Assembly: GCA_934277495.1 (NCBI GenBank)
Contig: CAKQUI010000015.1
Span: 1-28,276, forward strand
DNA: 28,276 nucleotides
Reading direction: 5' to 3'
Origin: an uncultured Clostridia bacterium
GTDB taxonomy: Bacteria; Bacillota; Clostridia; Peptostreptococcales; Anaerovoracaceae
Positions 8,544-15,921 of the stretch are shown in pieces. The position numbers and the translations under genes were made by a program. How positions within the stretch are numbered: the first letter of the stretch is position 1; every line of letters begins with the position of its first letter. The notes under the pieces were generated by a model. That model was given only the letters and a program-made list of their open reading frames with translations. It was not told the DNA's origin and made no database searches.

Positions 8544-8874
8544 ACACTTCCACCATCACTTTCTGGTTCCATTCAAGCGGTACCAGACCATCTATGCCCC
8601 TTACCGGCTCTCCGAATGTCATGAAATCCTGTCCGAAGAAAGTCACTTTTCTGTTCCTCCATTCGTGTGTATCACCTTTGGGTATCGCAATCGTATATAC
8701 CGCTTTCTTGCCTGTAAGGTTCAATGTATCCAGCACTTCACTGGCCGTTCCTGGCTGCACAAGGACGTTTCTTACGACTTCCGGCACTTCATCATAGACC
8801 GGTCTTCCAAAGCCGTCAGTTCCCGTCTGCACCCTGTCATATATCGTCACATCTATTCCTCTGATGATTCCCAT
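8533..8874 (-). CDS. Head-tail connector / stopper-like protein
   Basis: This 113-aa protein reads MGIIRGIDVTIYDRVQTGTDGFGRPVYDE and later VYTIAIPKGDTHEWRNRKVTFFGQDFMTFGEP. This is the small beta-barrel head-closure (stopper) protein pattern found in Bacillota siphophages after the first connector. It plugs the portal channel after packaging. The ATG at 8874 lies 22 bases inside the upstream gene, suggesting translational coupling. Assignment is from sequence character and order. Confidence 0.65.
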   Translation of the reverse strand: MGIIRGIDVTIYDRVQTGTDGFGRPVYDEVPEVVRNVLVQPGTASEVLDTLNLTGKKAVYTIAIPKGDTHEWRNRKVTFFGQDFMTFGEPVRGIDGLVPLEWNQKVMVEVYEQ

Positions 8875-9254
8875 AGATCTACCACTCCGTATTTCTGCCT
8901 GCGAAGCCCCAGCCTTGCAAGCTCAGATTTCTTTATGAACAGACCGCCTCCGGGAACGAGATACGTCCCGGATACGGAATATCCAAGAGCCGACTGAGAC
9001 ATCTGTGTCATTGGTTCTGCATCTGTTGATGTCATGAGCGTCCTGGCAGCAACATCGACTGTCACCGACTTTGCGACTTCCTTCAAAGCTTCATTCTCTG
9101 ATATCATCACATCCAGGTCTTTACCGACCTTATATGCTTCATACCTCAAAGAAGCCGATACTGTTTTCAGGAGAGCTTCACACCGTACCTGTTCCTCCGG
9201 CGTGAGTGCTCTCCACAGATCTGTAACATCCTGTATGCTTGCAAAACTATTCAT
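8853..9254 (-). CDS. Phage Gp19/Gp15/Gp42-like head-tail connector
   Basis: This 133-aa protein matches the Gp19/Gp15/Gp42 family by eye: an N-terminal helical part (ASIQDVTDLWRALTPEEQVRCEALL) and a C-terminal motif GYSVSGTYLVPGGGLFIKKSELARLGL. These proteins form the first connector ring on the portal. The start at 9254 is preferred because it lies just inside the end of the upstream 52-aa gene and leaves that gene intact. The in-frame codons at 9368 and 9296 would overlap it more and lack a good ribosome binding site; 9269 is a possible alternative. Confidence 0.72.
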   Translation of the reverse strand: MNSFASIQDVTDLWRALTPEEQVRCEALLKTVSASLRYEAYKVGKDLDVMISENEALKEVAKSVTVDVAARTLMTSTDAEPMTQMSQSALGYSVSGTYLVPGGGLFIKKSELARLGLRRQKYGVVDLWESSEE

Positions 9255-9405
9255 CAGTTCCACTTTCATCTGCTGCAGATCCCACTTCAGGTCCATCGGC
9301 AGGTTTTTCTTTGTCAGTCTTTTCCCGGAACTTCTTCCAGTCCCCGCCGCTGATTTTTGAATCCACATCTATCACGATGCCTGTTACTTTGTTGATGTAC
9401 TTCAT
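9247..9405 (-). CDS. Small head-module protein (52 aa)
   Basis: The ATG at 9405 follows AGGAGG by five bases, just after the capsid stop. The product begins MKYINKVTGIVIDVDSKISGGDWKKF and ends in an acidic tail (SAADESGTDE). Short proteins with the KYxNKxTGxxIDxxSxxxGGxW pattern are regularly found directly after the major capsid gene in Bacillota phages. Their function is not settled. The upstream extension to 9483 would overlap the capsid gene and is rejected. The gene ends 8 bases inside the next one. Confidence 0.68.
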   Translation of the reverse strand: MKYINKVTGIVIDVDSKISGGDWKKFREKTDKEKPADGPEVGSAADESGTDE

Positions 9406-9415
9406 ATGCAGCCTC

Positions 9416-10294
9416 CTACTCCTCTGCGATACGTGCAAAAGATGACGGCAGCAGTATGCCCCATCCGAGATAAACCTCTGCACGCAGATATACCTGGTTA
9501 TATCCTTTCAGGTCCTTTCCTGAATTATCAGGATCACCATACTCTATGATCTCAAGCGGTATTTCCTTTGAATATCCCCACTTGAATCCATTCTGGAAGT
9601 CGCCAACTATAGCATGATCCTTTGCGCTTCCTCCCGATACTGTAGAATTCACATCCACTCCGATACCGCCGAAGCTGTCCGGACACGCCCCGAATGAGAA
9701 TTCAGGATAAAGCTTGATGCCATTAGCCTTCACCTTGGCCATTGCCGCGCCAAATGTCTTCGATAAGGCCATTCCACTCATATCACCGTCCGATCCGGTT
9801 ACAAGCGCTATCGCCGCTTCAAGGTTATCGTCAGGCGTCGCTGACGCATAAGTGACTTTCTGTGTGACCTTTGAATCGAAATTGTTATCACCTACCACTG
9901 CGGAAGCTGTCCCTGTCCTCGGATTTATACCATGCATAGCTGCAAGATCGAGACCCTTTGCCACTTTCATTGCAAAACCGTCATTGAACGCAGACAGGAT
10001 ATCGAGCTGTGCTTCCTCCTTTGCGAACATGAACTCATCTGATACTCTTGCACCATATTCGAACTTTATAGGAACGATGGTCACAGGCGCCAGGGATATG
10101 CCTCCTTCTGATTTTTCGCCACCCTCTGCCACGATATCGACTTCCTTGTCCATACTGAACACGAACTCCTTGAGACCGTTGAACGGTATCGGAGTCTGAC
10201 CTGACAGCTTTGCCAGTGATGATTTTCCCTTTACCTTGGAAATGAGATCCGTTACCAGTGACGGATCGAATAAACTACCTCTTGTTGTTGCCAT
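9416..10294 (-). CDS. Major capsid protein (HK97 fold)
   Basis: This 292-aa protein builds the icosahedral head. It opens MATTRGSLFDPSLVTDLISKVKGKSSLAKL. It carries the pattern seen in Bacillota HK97-fold capsids: PIPFNGLKEFVFSMD, then EGGEKSEGGISLAPVTIVPIKFEYGARVSDEFM (E-loop and spine helix region), and a C-terminal YLRAEVYLGWGILLPSSFARI. No N-terminal protease-type delta domain is visible. It follows a separate scaffold gene, so scaffolding is in trans. AAGGAG lies eight to nine bases before the ATG. Confidence 0.88.
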   Translation of the reverse strand: MATTRGSLFDPSLVTDLISKVKGKSSLAKLSGQTPIPFNGLKEFVFSMDKEVDIVAEGGEKSEGGISLAPVTIVPIKFEYGARVSDEFMFAKEEAQLDILSAFNDGFAMKVAKGLDLAAMHGINPRTGTASAVVGDNNFDSKVTQKVTYASATPDDNLEAAIALVTGSDGDMSGMALSKTFGAAMAKVKANGIKLYPEFSFGACPDSFGGIGVDVNSTVSGGSAKDHAIVGDFQNGFKWGYSKEIPLEIIEYGDPDNSGKDLKGYNQVYLRAEVYLGWGILLPSSFARIAEE

Positions 10295-10297
10295 ATT

Positions 10298-10801
10298 TTA
10301 TTCTCCTTTCAGATTATCAAGCATACTTTTCATAGCGATCTGCCTGCTGTCCAGTTTCTCAGGTTCTGTTGATGCCAGCGGTGCAGACGTTTTCTTCTTT
10401 GAGATGAACTTCGAAATACTCTCTGCATCTTTTCTTATAGCGGCTTCATCTTCCCCTGAAAGCCTCGATGCAAGCTCGAACGGTATGCCCGTTTCATGGG
10501 CTATCTTCATTTTCATAGAATCCATCTCATACTTTTTCAGTCTGTCCTGCGCCTCCCTGGATGATCTCTCATACCCTGCAAGTTTCTCGGAATTGTCTTT
10601 TATAGTCTGATTGAATTCCTCGATCTGCCTGCCGTACTCATCTGTTTTCGTTTTCAATTCTTCGTAATCACCATACTTTTCGAGATACTCTTTCTCGATG
10701 CTTTCCCTGAGTTTCTTTTCTACTGTTTCTCTTTCTCTTTTGAGCCTCTCGCCTATGATGCTGTCGAGCTGCTCCTGTGTTGTGATCGCTTCAAATGCCA
10801 T
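10298..10801 (-). CDS. Capsid scaffolding protein (GP20/DUF4355-like)
   Basis: This 167-aa protein is almost entirely charged helix (RLKRERETVEKKLRESIEKEYLEKYGDYEELK...), with a C-terminal segment AHETGIPFELASRLSGEDEAAIRKDAESISKFI typical of GP20-type scaffold proteins. Scaffolds guide capsid assembly and leave the head before packaging. It lies directly upstream of the capsid gene, as usual. GGGAG precedes the ATG by eight bases. The only oddity is the strong terminator just upstream of it, after TerL. Confidence 0.82.
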   Translation of the reverse strand: MAFEAITTQEQLDSIIGERLKRERETVEKKLRESIEKEYLEKYGDYEELKTKTDEYGRQIEEFNQTIKDNSEKLAGYERSSREAQDRLKKYEMDSMKMKIAHETGIPFELASRLSGEDEAAIRKDAESISKFISKKKTSAPLASTEPEKLDSRQIAMKSMLDNLKGE

Positions 10802-10844
10802 TTTGTTTTTCTCCCTTCTTGACCCGGCGGTATCGGTAATCTAT

Positions 10845-10869
10845 AAAAAAGACCGATATCATACCGGCC
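10845..10869 (-). terminator. Intrinsic terminator directly after terL
   Basis: On the minus strand GGCCGGT and ATCGGTC form a 7-bp stem with two G-U pairs and a small loop (positions 10851-10869). Six T residues follow (10850-10845). The hairpin begins one base after the terL stop codon and lies ahead of the scaffold gene, inside the late region. Confidence 0.72.
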
Positions 10870-10870
10870 T

Positions 10871-12265
10871 TTAATAACTTATCTTCTGTTTTCTTCTTTC
10901 CCTGCTCTTGGAACATGCCCAGTGTGCGAGTATGATGCTGTCCAGGATCGCTATCTCCACACCTTCCTTTATAGGCTTGTATCCGAATCCTCCGTTACTG
11001 CCGATAGCTCTTTTTTCACAGTTGCTCACTACCTGCTGCACAGACGGCTGGTCCATATGACAGACTGTCCCTGCAAACAGTGCCGATTCAAAAGCAGTGT
11101 TTGCCACTATTACCTCCTTGACTGTCGGAAGTATCGTGCCTTTTATCCTATGCTCCTTCAGATCGTCTGCAAGGAGTTTCTGACCGTTGGCTCCGTCTAT
11201 GACTATACGGCTCGGCTTCATGCTGCTGAGATAATCTATGATCCATCTGTTACCGTTCCTTACAGACTGACAGTCGATAGTCTCCACGAATATCTTTTTA
11301 TTGTTCGTCTTCACCGCTACAGACATGGCCACATTTGTGCCGTCGTGTCCGTACTTGATGCCGACAAACAGGCTTTTCTGGAATACCGGAAGGCTGCTGC
11401 AGCAGAGTTCTTTCCACTCCGCTTCACTGATGTCTGACTTCTGATTGTACTGGAGCCACAGACCGAGCCTTTGTATATTGAAGTCCGCTTCATCATCGCC
11501 GACCTCATCGAGCACCGATCTTTCTGTGAAGACTGTGCCCAGTGACGGGTTCGTCAGATACCACAGTTCCCTGTCCCTTGGATCCGACATGAATTCCACT
11601 GACCACTCGGCCCATCCCGAGTTGAATGTCCCTCCGGACAGGACGTTCCTCCTGTATTTTGTGAAGACTGTACCAGATGATACCGGCGTGGGCGGTGTTC
11701 CGCAGAATATGGTCTGCGGATTGCTGCTGTCTGTCACCACATACTTCAGAGCGCTCTCATGGTCGCTCTGGTATTCCTGAGCTTCATCTATGACGAGCAG
11801 GTCGTATCCCTCACCGAGTCCGCCTTTCGTGGTCCTCGTCCTGAATTCCACTTTTCCGCCGCCTTCGACTTCGATATGCTCCTTGCCGTATGCACGGTAT
11901 GAAGATGTTATTTCTATGCCGGCCTTTTCCAGCATGTCATAAAGTCTTTCCCATGCACTGTGCGTCGTTGAAGTCCTGTGTGCCGTATGCATTATATGCT
12001 CACCGTTCACAAGACCGTACATCTCCCTGATGACCACGATCTCATTTTTTCCATTCCTTCGCGGCACGGAATATCCGAACTTGGTATGCACCCACAGATC
12101 TTCATCATTCACTGCCAAGATATCGTATATCATCAGCTCCTGCCATTCCTGTGCAGTCCTGCCTGTAGAACTATACAGCTTTATCGCTTCGCTGCCTCTT
12201 GTCTTCGAGTAGGGTAATATTACCGATTGGGTCGGTGTCTGGCGACCTTTCCTAAGCTCTGCCAT
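10871..12265 (-). CDS. terL: Terminase large subunit
   Basis: This 464-aa enzyme is the ATP-driven packaging motor and genome-cutting nuclease. The ATPase half has a variant Walker A, PRRNGKNE (68-75), Walker B LLVIDEAQ (156-163, D160 and E161), and the coupling motif IFCGTPPTP (186-194). The nuclease half has VGIKYGHDG (301-309), IVIDGANG (354-361) and EIAILDSIILAHW (437-449). In the first nuclease motif a Lys stands where many families have Asp; D308 may serve instead. The ATG at 12265 is preferred because GGAGGAG is just upstream; the TTG at 12277 overlaps that ribosome site. Unusually, the gene lies downstream of portal and MuF and is flanked by intrinsic terminators. No small subunit was recognised nearby. 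Confidence 0.92.
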   Translation of the reverse strand: MAELRKGRQTPTQSVILPYSKTRGSEAIKLYSSTGRTAQEWQELMIYDILAVNDEDLWVHTKFGYSVPRRNGKNEIVVIREMYGLVNGEHIMHTAHRTSTTHSAWERLYDMLEKAGIEITSSYRAYGKEHIEVEGGGKVEFRTRTTKGGLGEGYDLLVIDEAQEYQSDHESALKYVVTDSSNPQTIFCGTPPTPVSSGTVFTKYRRNVLSGGTFNSGWAEWSVEFMSDPRDRELWYLTNPSLGTVFTERSVLDEVGDDEADFNIQRLGLWLQYNQKSDISEAEWKELCCSSLPVFQKSLFVGIKYGHDGTNVAMSVAVKTNNKKIFVETIDCQSVRNGNRWIIDYLSSMKPSRIVIDGANGQKLLADDLKEHRIKGTILPTVKEVIVANTAFESALFAGTVCHMDQPSVQQVVSNCEKRAIGSNGGFGYKPIKEGVEIAILDSIILAHWACSKSRERRKQKISY

Positions 12266-12269
12266 AAAC

Positions 12270-12302
12270 TCCTCCAATCTGTACTGTGTGCTTTTATTTC
12301 AC
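12270..12302 (-). repeat. Leader of terL, similar to the leader of the portal gene
   Basis: On the minus strand this leader reads GTGAAATAAAAGCACACAGTA and then GATTGGAGGA. The portal leader at 15852-15897 reads GTGAAAAAAAACACACGGTA and, after a longer spacer, the same GATTGGAGGA. The shared order and sequence suggest a duplicated 5' segment, including the ribosome binding site. Confidence 0.6.
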
Positions 12303-12348
12303 CTGCCTGTTATGTCATGGTCATCACGCTCCCTTGTTTTATGTAAAT

Positions 12349-12373
12349 AAAAAGAACCGGTGTTTTCCGGTTC
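12349..12373 (-). terminator. Intrinsic terminator between the YjcQ genes and terL
   Basis: On the minus strand GAACCGG, a 6-nt loop (AAAACA) and CCGGTTC form a perfect 7-bp stem (12354-12373). It is followed by TTTTTATTT. It lies 26 bases after the second yjcQ-like gene and about 85 bases before terL. Confidence 0.8.
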
Positions 12374-12398
12374 CTGTACTTTCTCTTGTATCTCCTCT

Positions 12399-12770
12399 TT
12401 ATACTGACTTGAATACGAGCTTTACAAGCTCTGTGATCACGCCTGCACTTTCGAGGATATGTTCTCTCGTTTGTTTCATTTTGCTGTTATCTTCAAGATA
12501 CCTGATCCCTTTAACTGTGATCTTCATGTCGCAAATATCTGATATGAGGATGTATTCCCCTCCCCATATTTTCTGAAATACCAATCCTTTTATCATCTCT
12601 TCATCGCTGAGATTCTTCAGTATGTCGATCAGGTATTCTTCTGCTATATCTTCTTTTCTGACTACCGCTTTATTGAATGCATCTTTATCGAAACTGTATT
12701 TTCGTTTGAAACATCCATATAGATATGTCAGTATTTTGAATACCACGTAACTGTAATCATCTTTTGCCAT
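12399..12770 (-). CDS. YjcQ-family protein, second tandem copy
   Basis: This 123-aa protein begins MAKDDYSYVVFKILTYLYGC and contains ITVKGIRYLEDNSKMKQ, the pattern of the YjcQ family. These are small winged-helix-like proteins common in Bacillota prophages, with no established function. It is the intact copy of a tandem pair: both copies share the start MAKDDY and the leader AACAAATGAGGTAAAA. It ends before a strong terminator, so it closes the portal-MuF-YjcQ transcript. It could be a transcription regulator, a MuF-toxin partner or unrelated cargo; the sequence does not decide. Confidence 0.7.
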   Translation of the reverse strand: MAKDDYSYVVFKILTYLYGCFKRKYSFDKDAFNKAVVRKEDIAEEYLIDILKNLSDEEMIKGLVFQKIWGGEYILISDICDMKITVKGIRYLEDNSKMKQTREHILESAGVITELVKLVFKSV

Positions 12771-13159
12771 GGTTTTACCTCATTTGTTTTTATATTCCTG
12801 TGTTTTATGTTTATATGAGATCGAATGGTACGATCCCTTTTATTTCTTTCAGAAATCTGTATGCCTTTTTTCAATGTCGAATTATCGCACAGATATTCTA
12901 TTCCTGCCGGTGTTATCTGGCAAGCAGATAAATCTGCATTCACAAGCACGTGCCCCATCGCAAATGAAAGCTCTGCCCCTTTGATATATCCCTGTTCCTG
13001 CAGGTTCTCGATTATATATACCCAGTAATTCCTGTTTATATCCAGCATCTTACTGTCATGCTGCAGCAGAGCCGGATCCACAGCTTCGTCCGTCTTCAGA
13101 CAGGCGTACAGATATGCCAGTATCTGATATACGATCACATGATAGTCATCTTTTGCCAT
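12728..13159 (-). CDS. YjcQ-family protein, first tandem copy, probably frameshifted at an A6 run
   Basis: The first about 107 codons (MAKDDYHVIVYQILAYLYAC ... ITPAGIEYLCDNSTLKK) are YjcQ-like and parallel the next gene. After the six-A run at 12866-12871 the frame turns into unlikely basic sequence and runs 43 bases into the next gene. In the +1 frame the sequence continues KAYRFLKEIKGIVPFDLI and stops at 12811-12813. That is a natural YjcQ-like C-terminus that ends before the next ribosome binding site. Either one A has been inserted (ancestral A5), the base call is wrong, or slippage on the A run makes both products. It is translated after an AGGT-type site shared with its twin. Confidence 0.65.
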   Translation of the reverse strand: MAKDDYHVIVYQILAYLYACLKTDEAVDPALLQHDSKMLDINRNYWVYIIENLQEQGYIKGAELSFAMGHVLVNADLSACQITPAGIEYLCDNSTLKKGIQISERNKRDRTIRSHINIKHRNIKTNEVKPWQKMITVTWYSKY

Positions 13160-13167
13160 GTTTTACC

Positions 13168-13365
13168 TCATTTGTTTGCCTGTTCTTCACGTTCCCAGAT
13201 TTCAAGAGACTCGTCAGGCTTCATGACACCGTATTTCTTGAGTATCTTTTCAAAGTCTTTTTCAGCTTGTCGTCTTTCCTCTTCCGTGGGCTCCTCATGT
13301 CCGGTAACTGTTGCAACTGGTACGTCATGCCAGCGCCTGTCAGAAAAAAGTTTTTTCTCGCTCAT
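13168..13365 (-). CDS. Small acidic protein (65 aa) coupled to the MuF-ART gene
   Basis: The ATG at 13365 has GAGGAG seven bases upstream, inside the last codons of the MuF-ART gene, and begins one base after that gene's stop. The upstream in-frame codon at 13380 is therefore not preferred. The product reads MSEKKLFSDRRWHDVPVATVTGHEEPTEEERRQ... and ends WEREEQANK. It is rich in Glu/Asp and mostly helical. I do not recognise a family. Its tight coupling to a toxin-like gene makes an immunity or assembly-partner role conceivable, but that is inference only. Confidence 0.6.
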   Translation of the reverse strand: MSEKKLFSDRRWHDVPVATVTGHEEPTEEERRQAEKDFEKILKKYGVMKPDESLEIWEREEQANK

Positions 13366-13366
13366 C

Positions 13367-14614
13367 TTATTTCTCCTCAAGCAAAATATATGTGATGCCG
13401 TTTTTCAGCACTATATGCTTTACTTTAAAACTGCTATTACGACTATACAGGACTTCCTGTTCCCCTTCGTTATATGCTGATATATCTTTTCCTCGTCTGC
13501 TATTTTCTATATATATCTGGATATCTGCGTCCGGATTATATATATCACCTTTCGTTGTTGAAAGGAATTCCTTGTACGTAATTGTATCACCTATTCTATA
13601 GCCTTGCAAGAATGCCTCACGGCTTTTTGCATTTGGAAAATATATAGAACGCTGTAAATTACCGCTATAGTTCTGCATTTTTTCTAACGCATTATCCAGG
13701 TTTCTTTTAAACCTTTCATCGTCAACTGTCAATTTTGAGTCGTTCCTGAGCTTATCATTTATCTTGTATGAATCTGAGCTGATATACCTCTTAAGTGCCT
13801 GCTTTTCATCATTTGTCAGTTTCTTCGATTTTCTTAACGTTTTTTCCAATTCGTGCGGGTCTTTCTTCAACGGTGTCTCCAAGCCTATGCTTTTCCTCTT
13901 CTCCAGTTCCGCTGCATCAGTCCATGCTTTTGAATGGACGTTCTGTCTGCGTCCGTCACCGGGCTCGTACTCTACTATGCACCTGCAGCGCTGATGTCTC
14001 CTGTATACGTCATGGGGTACGTCAGGATATGTATAACTGCCTGCCACCGCTTCACACCATGGACATGGATTTCCTGTCGCTCTGCGCACTACCCGTGGAG
14101 ACATCCCGGACTTCCCTTGAAAATCTATGTTCCGCTTCAGCGAATCGTCTACGACAGCCTGTCCGAATGTTATGACCGGCTCATCAAGCATATATGCTAT
14201 ATCATCATACCGGTATTTGCCTGATACGATATTCACGATACCGTCTATACGTTCCTGATCGAGCTGTGCAGGCTGTACCTTTATCCCCACTCCTGCTTTA
14301 CTGTTCGCAAAATACTGCACATCCGCTGCATACCCGCTGATCAGAGAGTGATTGTTGCTCAGCGTGCTGTTTAATATCCTCGATGCAATGTTATAATAAA
14401 GCCTGCCGTCAGGAAGTATATCTGACGACAGGTTTTTTCTGAATGTATCCGCCAGCAGCTCGCCTGTTCTCACAGCAAAGGACTGTGCATCTTCATAGGT
14501 GGCTGTGCCGTTTTTAGTTTTTCTGTAAAGTGCCTTTATCGTGCTGTCACTGCTGAAGGCTCGCTCGAAATCTTTTTCGATTCGTTCCAGCAGCTCCGGT
14601 GCTATATCTTTCAT
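13367..14614 (-). CDS. MuF-type minor head protein fused to an ADP-ribosyltransferase domain
   Basis: This is a 415-aa two-part protein. Residues 1 to about 225 are the SPP1 gp7/Mu F head-morphogenesis domain, with the metal-site-like signature C184-x2-C187 ... H207-x2-C210-x-C212 followed by IVEY. These proteins ride inside the capsid. A Lys-rich linker (about 233-310) leads to a C-terminal domain with all three R-S-E ADP-ribosyltransferase elements: R322 (LQRSIYF), S352-T353-T354 (FLSTTKG) and E385-x-E387 (EGEQEVLY). The domain ends IVLKNGITYILLEE like the last strand of that fold. The gene overlaps portal by 4 bases (ATGA). It probably modifies a host or competitor target after injection; the target is unknown. 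Confidence 0.85.
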   Translation of the reverse strand: MKDIAPELLERIEKDFERAFSSDSTIKALYRKTKNGTATYEDAQSFAVRTGELLADTFRKNLSSDILPDGRLYYNIASRILNSTLSNNHSLISGYAADVQYFANSKAGVGIKVQPAQLDQERIDGIVNIVSGKYRYDDIAYMLDEPVITFGQAVVDDSLKRNIDFQGKSGMSPRVVRRATGNPCPWCEAVAGSYTYPDVPHDVYRRHQRCRCIVEYEPGDGRRQNVHSKAWTDAAELEKRKSIGLETPLKKDPHELEKTLRKSKKLTNDEKQALKRYISSDSYKINDKLRNDSKLTVDDERFKRNLDNALEKMQNYSGNLQRSIYFPNAKSREAFLQGYRIGDTITYKEFLSTTKGDIYNPDADIQIYIENSRRGKDISAYNEGEQEVLYSRNSSFKVKHIVLKNGITYILLEEK

Positions 14615-15843
14615 TCGTCGTCACCTTTGATGCCGGTCAGACTTCTGAGATTGTTGGCTCCGAAGTATCCGGGAACCGCCTGATTGATCTTCAGTGCTCC
14701 GTCTCCGATGCCTGACAGTGCAGCCATGTCCGGTTCGAATATCGGTTCCCACTGAGGTCTTGTCAGGTAAAGCTGTCTGCGTTCATATGGGAAATCGTCA
14801 CGCAGGCAGGCTGCCAGATACCCGACATTGAGGAACCCGCTGCCAAAATTCCGCTGCGCCTTGCGTGCCATGAGTCTGAGATTCTCATGTGATGCCTTTA
14901 TCGCCTCTGAGCTCGACGGGTTCTCTGTCGCAAAACCAAGGTCATCAAGAGTCAGTCCTGTTTCACCTGCAAACAATGCAGCGAACATCTTCAGCTGTTC
15001 CAGATGCGGAGTCATGGACTGCTGGGTGAACTGGCCAAGCTGCGGACTGTCGCCGTCTTCATCCTTGGTGAAGCTCATCATGCTGGATATCGTGGATTTC
15101 CACTTATCCAGGCGCTCTGCATCTTCCGAGAGCCCTGTGACATATTTCTGCGGGAACGAATAGAACTCCGCTGCGATCTCTGACCGTTTCACGGTCCTTA
15201 TCGCTGATGACATTATCGACATACATGCCCTGCTTATCCTGCTGTGTCCGAATTCTCTTTTGGCATCCGGTCTGTGTATTATCGGCACCAGCAGCGGATA
15301 TGGAGCACCGTTAGCGACTGTCTCGATATCCTTCTCGCCTTTACGGTAATAATGGGTCTCACCCTTTGTGAAATAGGCTTCACGTGTTGGGTTCCCTGAG
15401 TCATCTACATTCAGTACTGCATACCCTTCCATCAGCAGGCCTGTTATAGGATCTATGATACCTGTTGCTCTGCTGCCGTCTATGACCTGCAGCTGCGGAT
15501 AATCAGTACTGTCTGCGCTTATGTACACGAAGCAGCATGATGATATCATTGCAGACAATACAGCGCTGTCGAAGAATGTGTCCGGGTTATTCATGCTGAA
15601 TATCTCATTGAGAGAAAAATTGTCATCATCAAAATCTCTGAATATGATGCGGTCAGCCAGAGAATCCACTGCCTTGGCGCACCAGCCCAGCGATGCGAAC
15701 CAGTATTTGAGTGCCGGCGGTGATGATATCCCGAGATCTCTTGTGACATTCCTCATCTCATAAAAAGCATATCTTTTTCTCACTCTTGTCTTTTTCAGCT
15801 CCAGTTTCCTGCGCAGGTATTCGATGCCCTTATATGTATACAC
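14611..15843 (-). CDS. Portal protein (SPP1 gp6-like)
   Basis: This 410-aa protein forms the dodecameric ring through which DNA enters the head. It reads MYTYKGIEYLRRKLELKKTRVRKRYAFYEM, then WFASLGWCAKAVDSLADRIIFRDF, VPIIHRPDAKREFGHSRIS and LFAGETGLTLDDLGF..NPSSSEAIKASHENL. These are typical gp6-family portal motifs, including the long stem and crown helices. The start is GTG at 15843, ten bases after GGAGG. Its stop overlaps the MuF start, so the two are coupled, as in most phages. In the usual order TerL would precede it; here a putative cos region does. Confidence 0.88.
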   Translation of the reverse strand: MYTYKGIEYLRRKLELKKTRVRKRYAFYEMRNVTRDLGISSPPALKYWFASLGWCAKAVDSLADRIIFRDFDDDNFSLNEIFSMNNPDTFFDSAVLSAMISSCCFVYISADSTDYPQLQVIDGSRATGIIDPITGLLMEGYAVLNVDDSGNPTREAYFTKGETHYYRKGEKDIETVANGAPYPLLVPIIHRPDAKREFGHSRISRACMSIMSSAIRTVKRSEIAAEFYSFPQKYVTGLSEDAERLDKWKSTISSMMSFTKDEDGDSPQLGQFTQQSMTPHLEQLKMFAALFAGETGLTLDDLGFATENPSSSEAIKASHENLRLMARKAQRNFGSGFLNVGYLAACLRDDFPYERRQLYLTRPQWEPIFEPDMAALSGIGDGALKINQAVPGYFGANNLRSLTGIKGDDE

Positions 15844-15851
15844 TTTCCAAA

Positions 15852-15897
15852 TTCCTCCAATCAGTGCAAATGAATTTTACCGTGTGTTTTTTTTCAC
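15852..15897 (-). repeat. Leader of portal, similar to the terL leader
   Basis: The minus strand has GTGAAAAAAAACACACGGTA followed by GATTGGAGGA with a 15-base spacer, nearly the same elements as the terL leader at 12270-12302. In the terL copy the ATG follows GGAGGAGTTT directly. Here that position is lost and a GTG further on is used. Confidence 0.58.
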
Positions 15898-15921
15898 AGT
15901 GACGGCGTGAAGTCCAGAGCC

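Noticed and set aside
12866..12871. Programmed -1 frameshift in the first YjcQ gene
   Set aside because: The natural C-terminus lies in the +1 frame; the -1 frame stops within six codons. A -1 site does not explain it.
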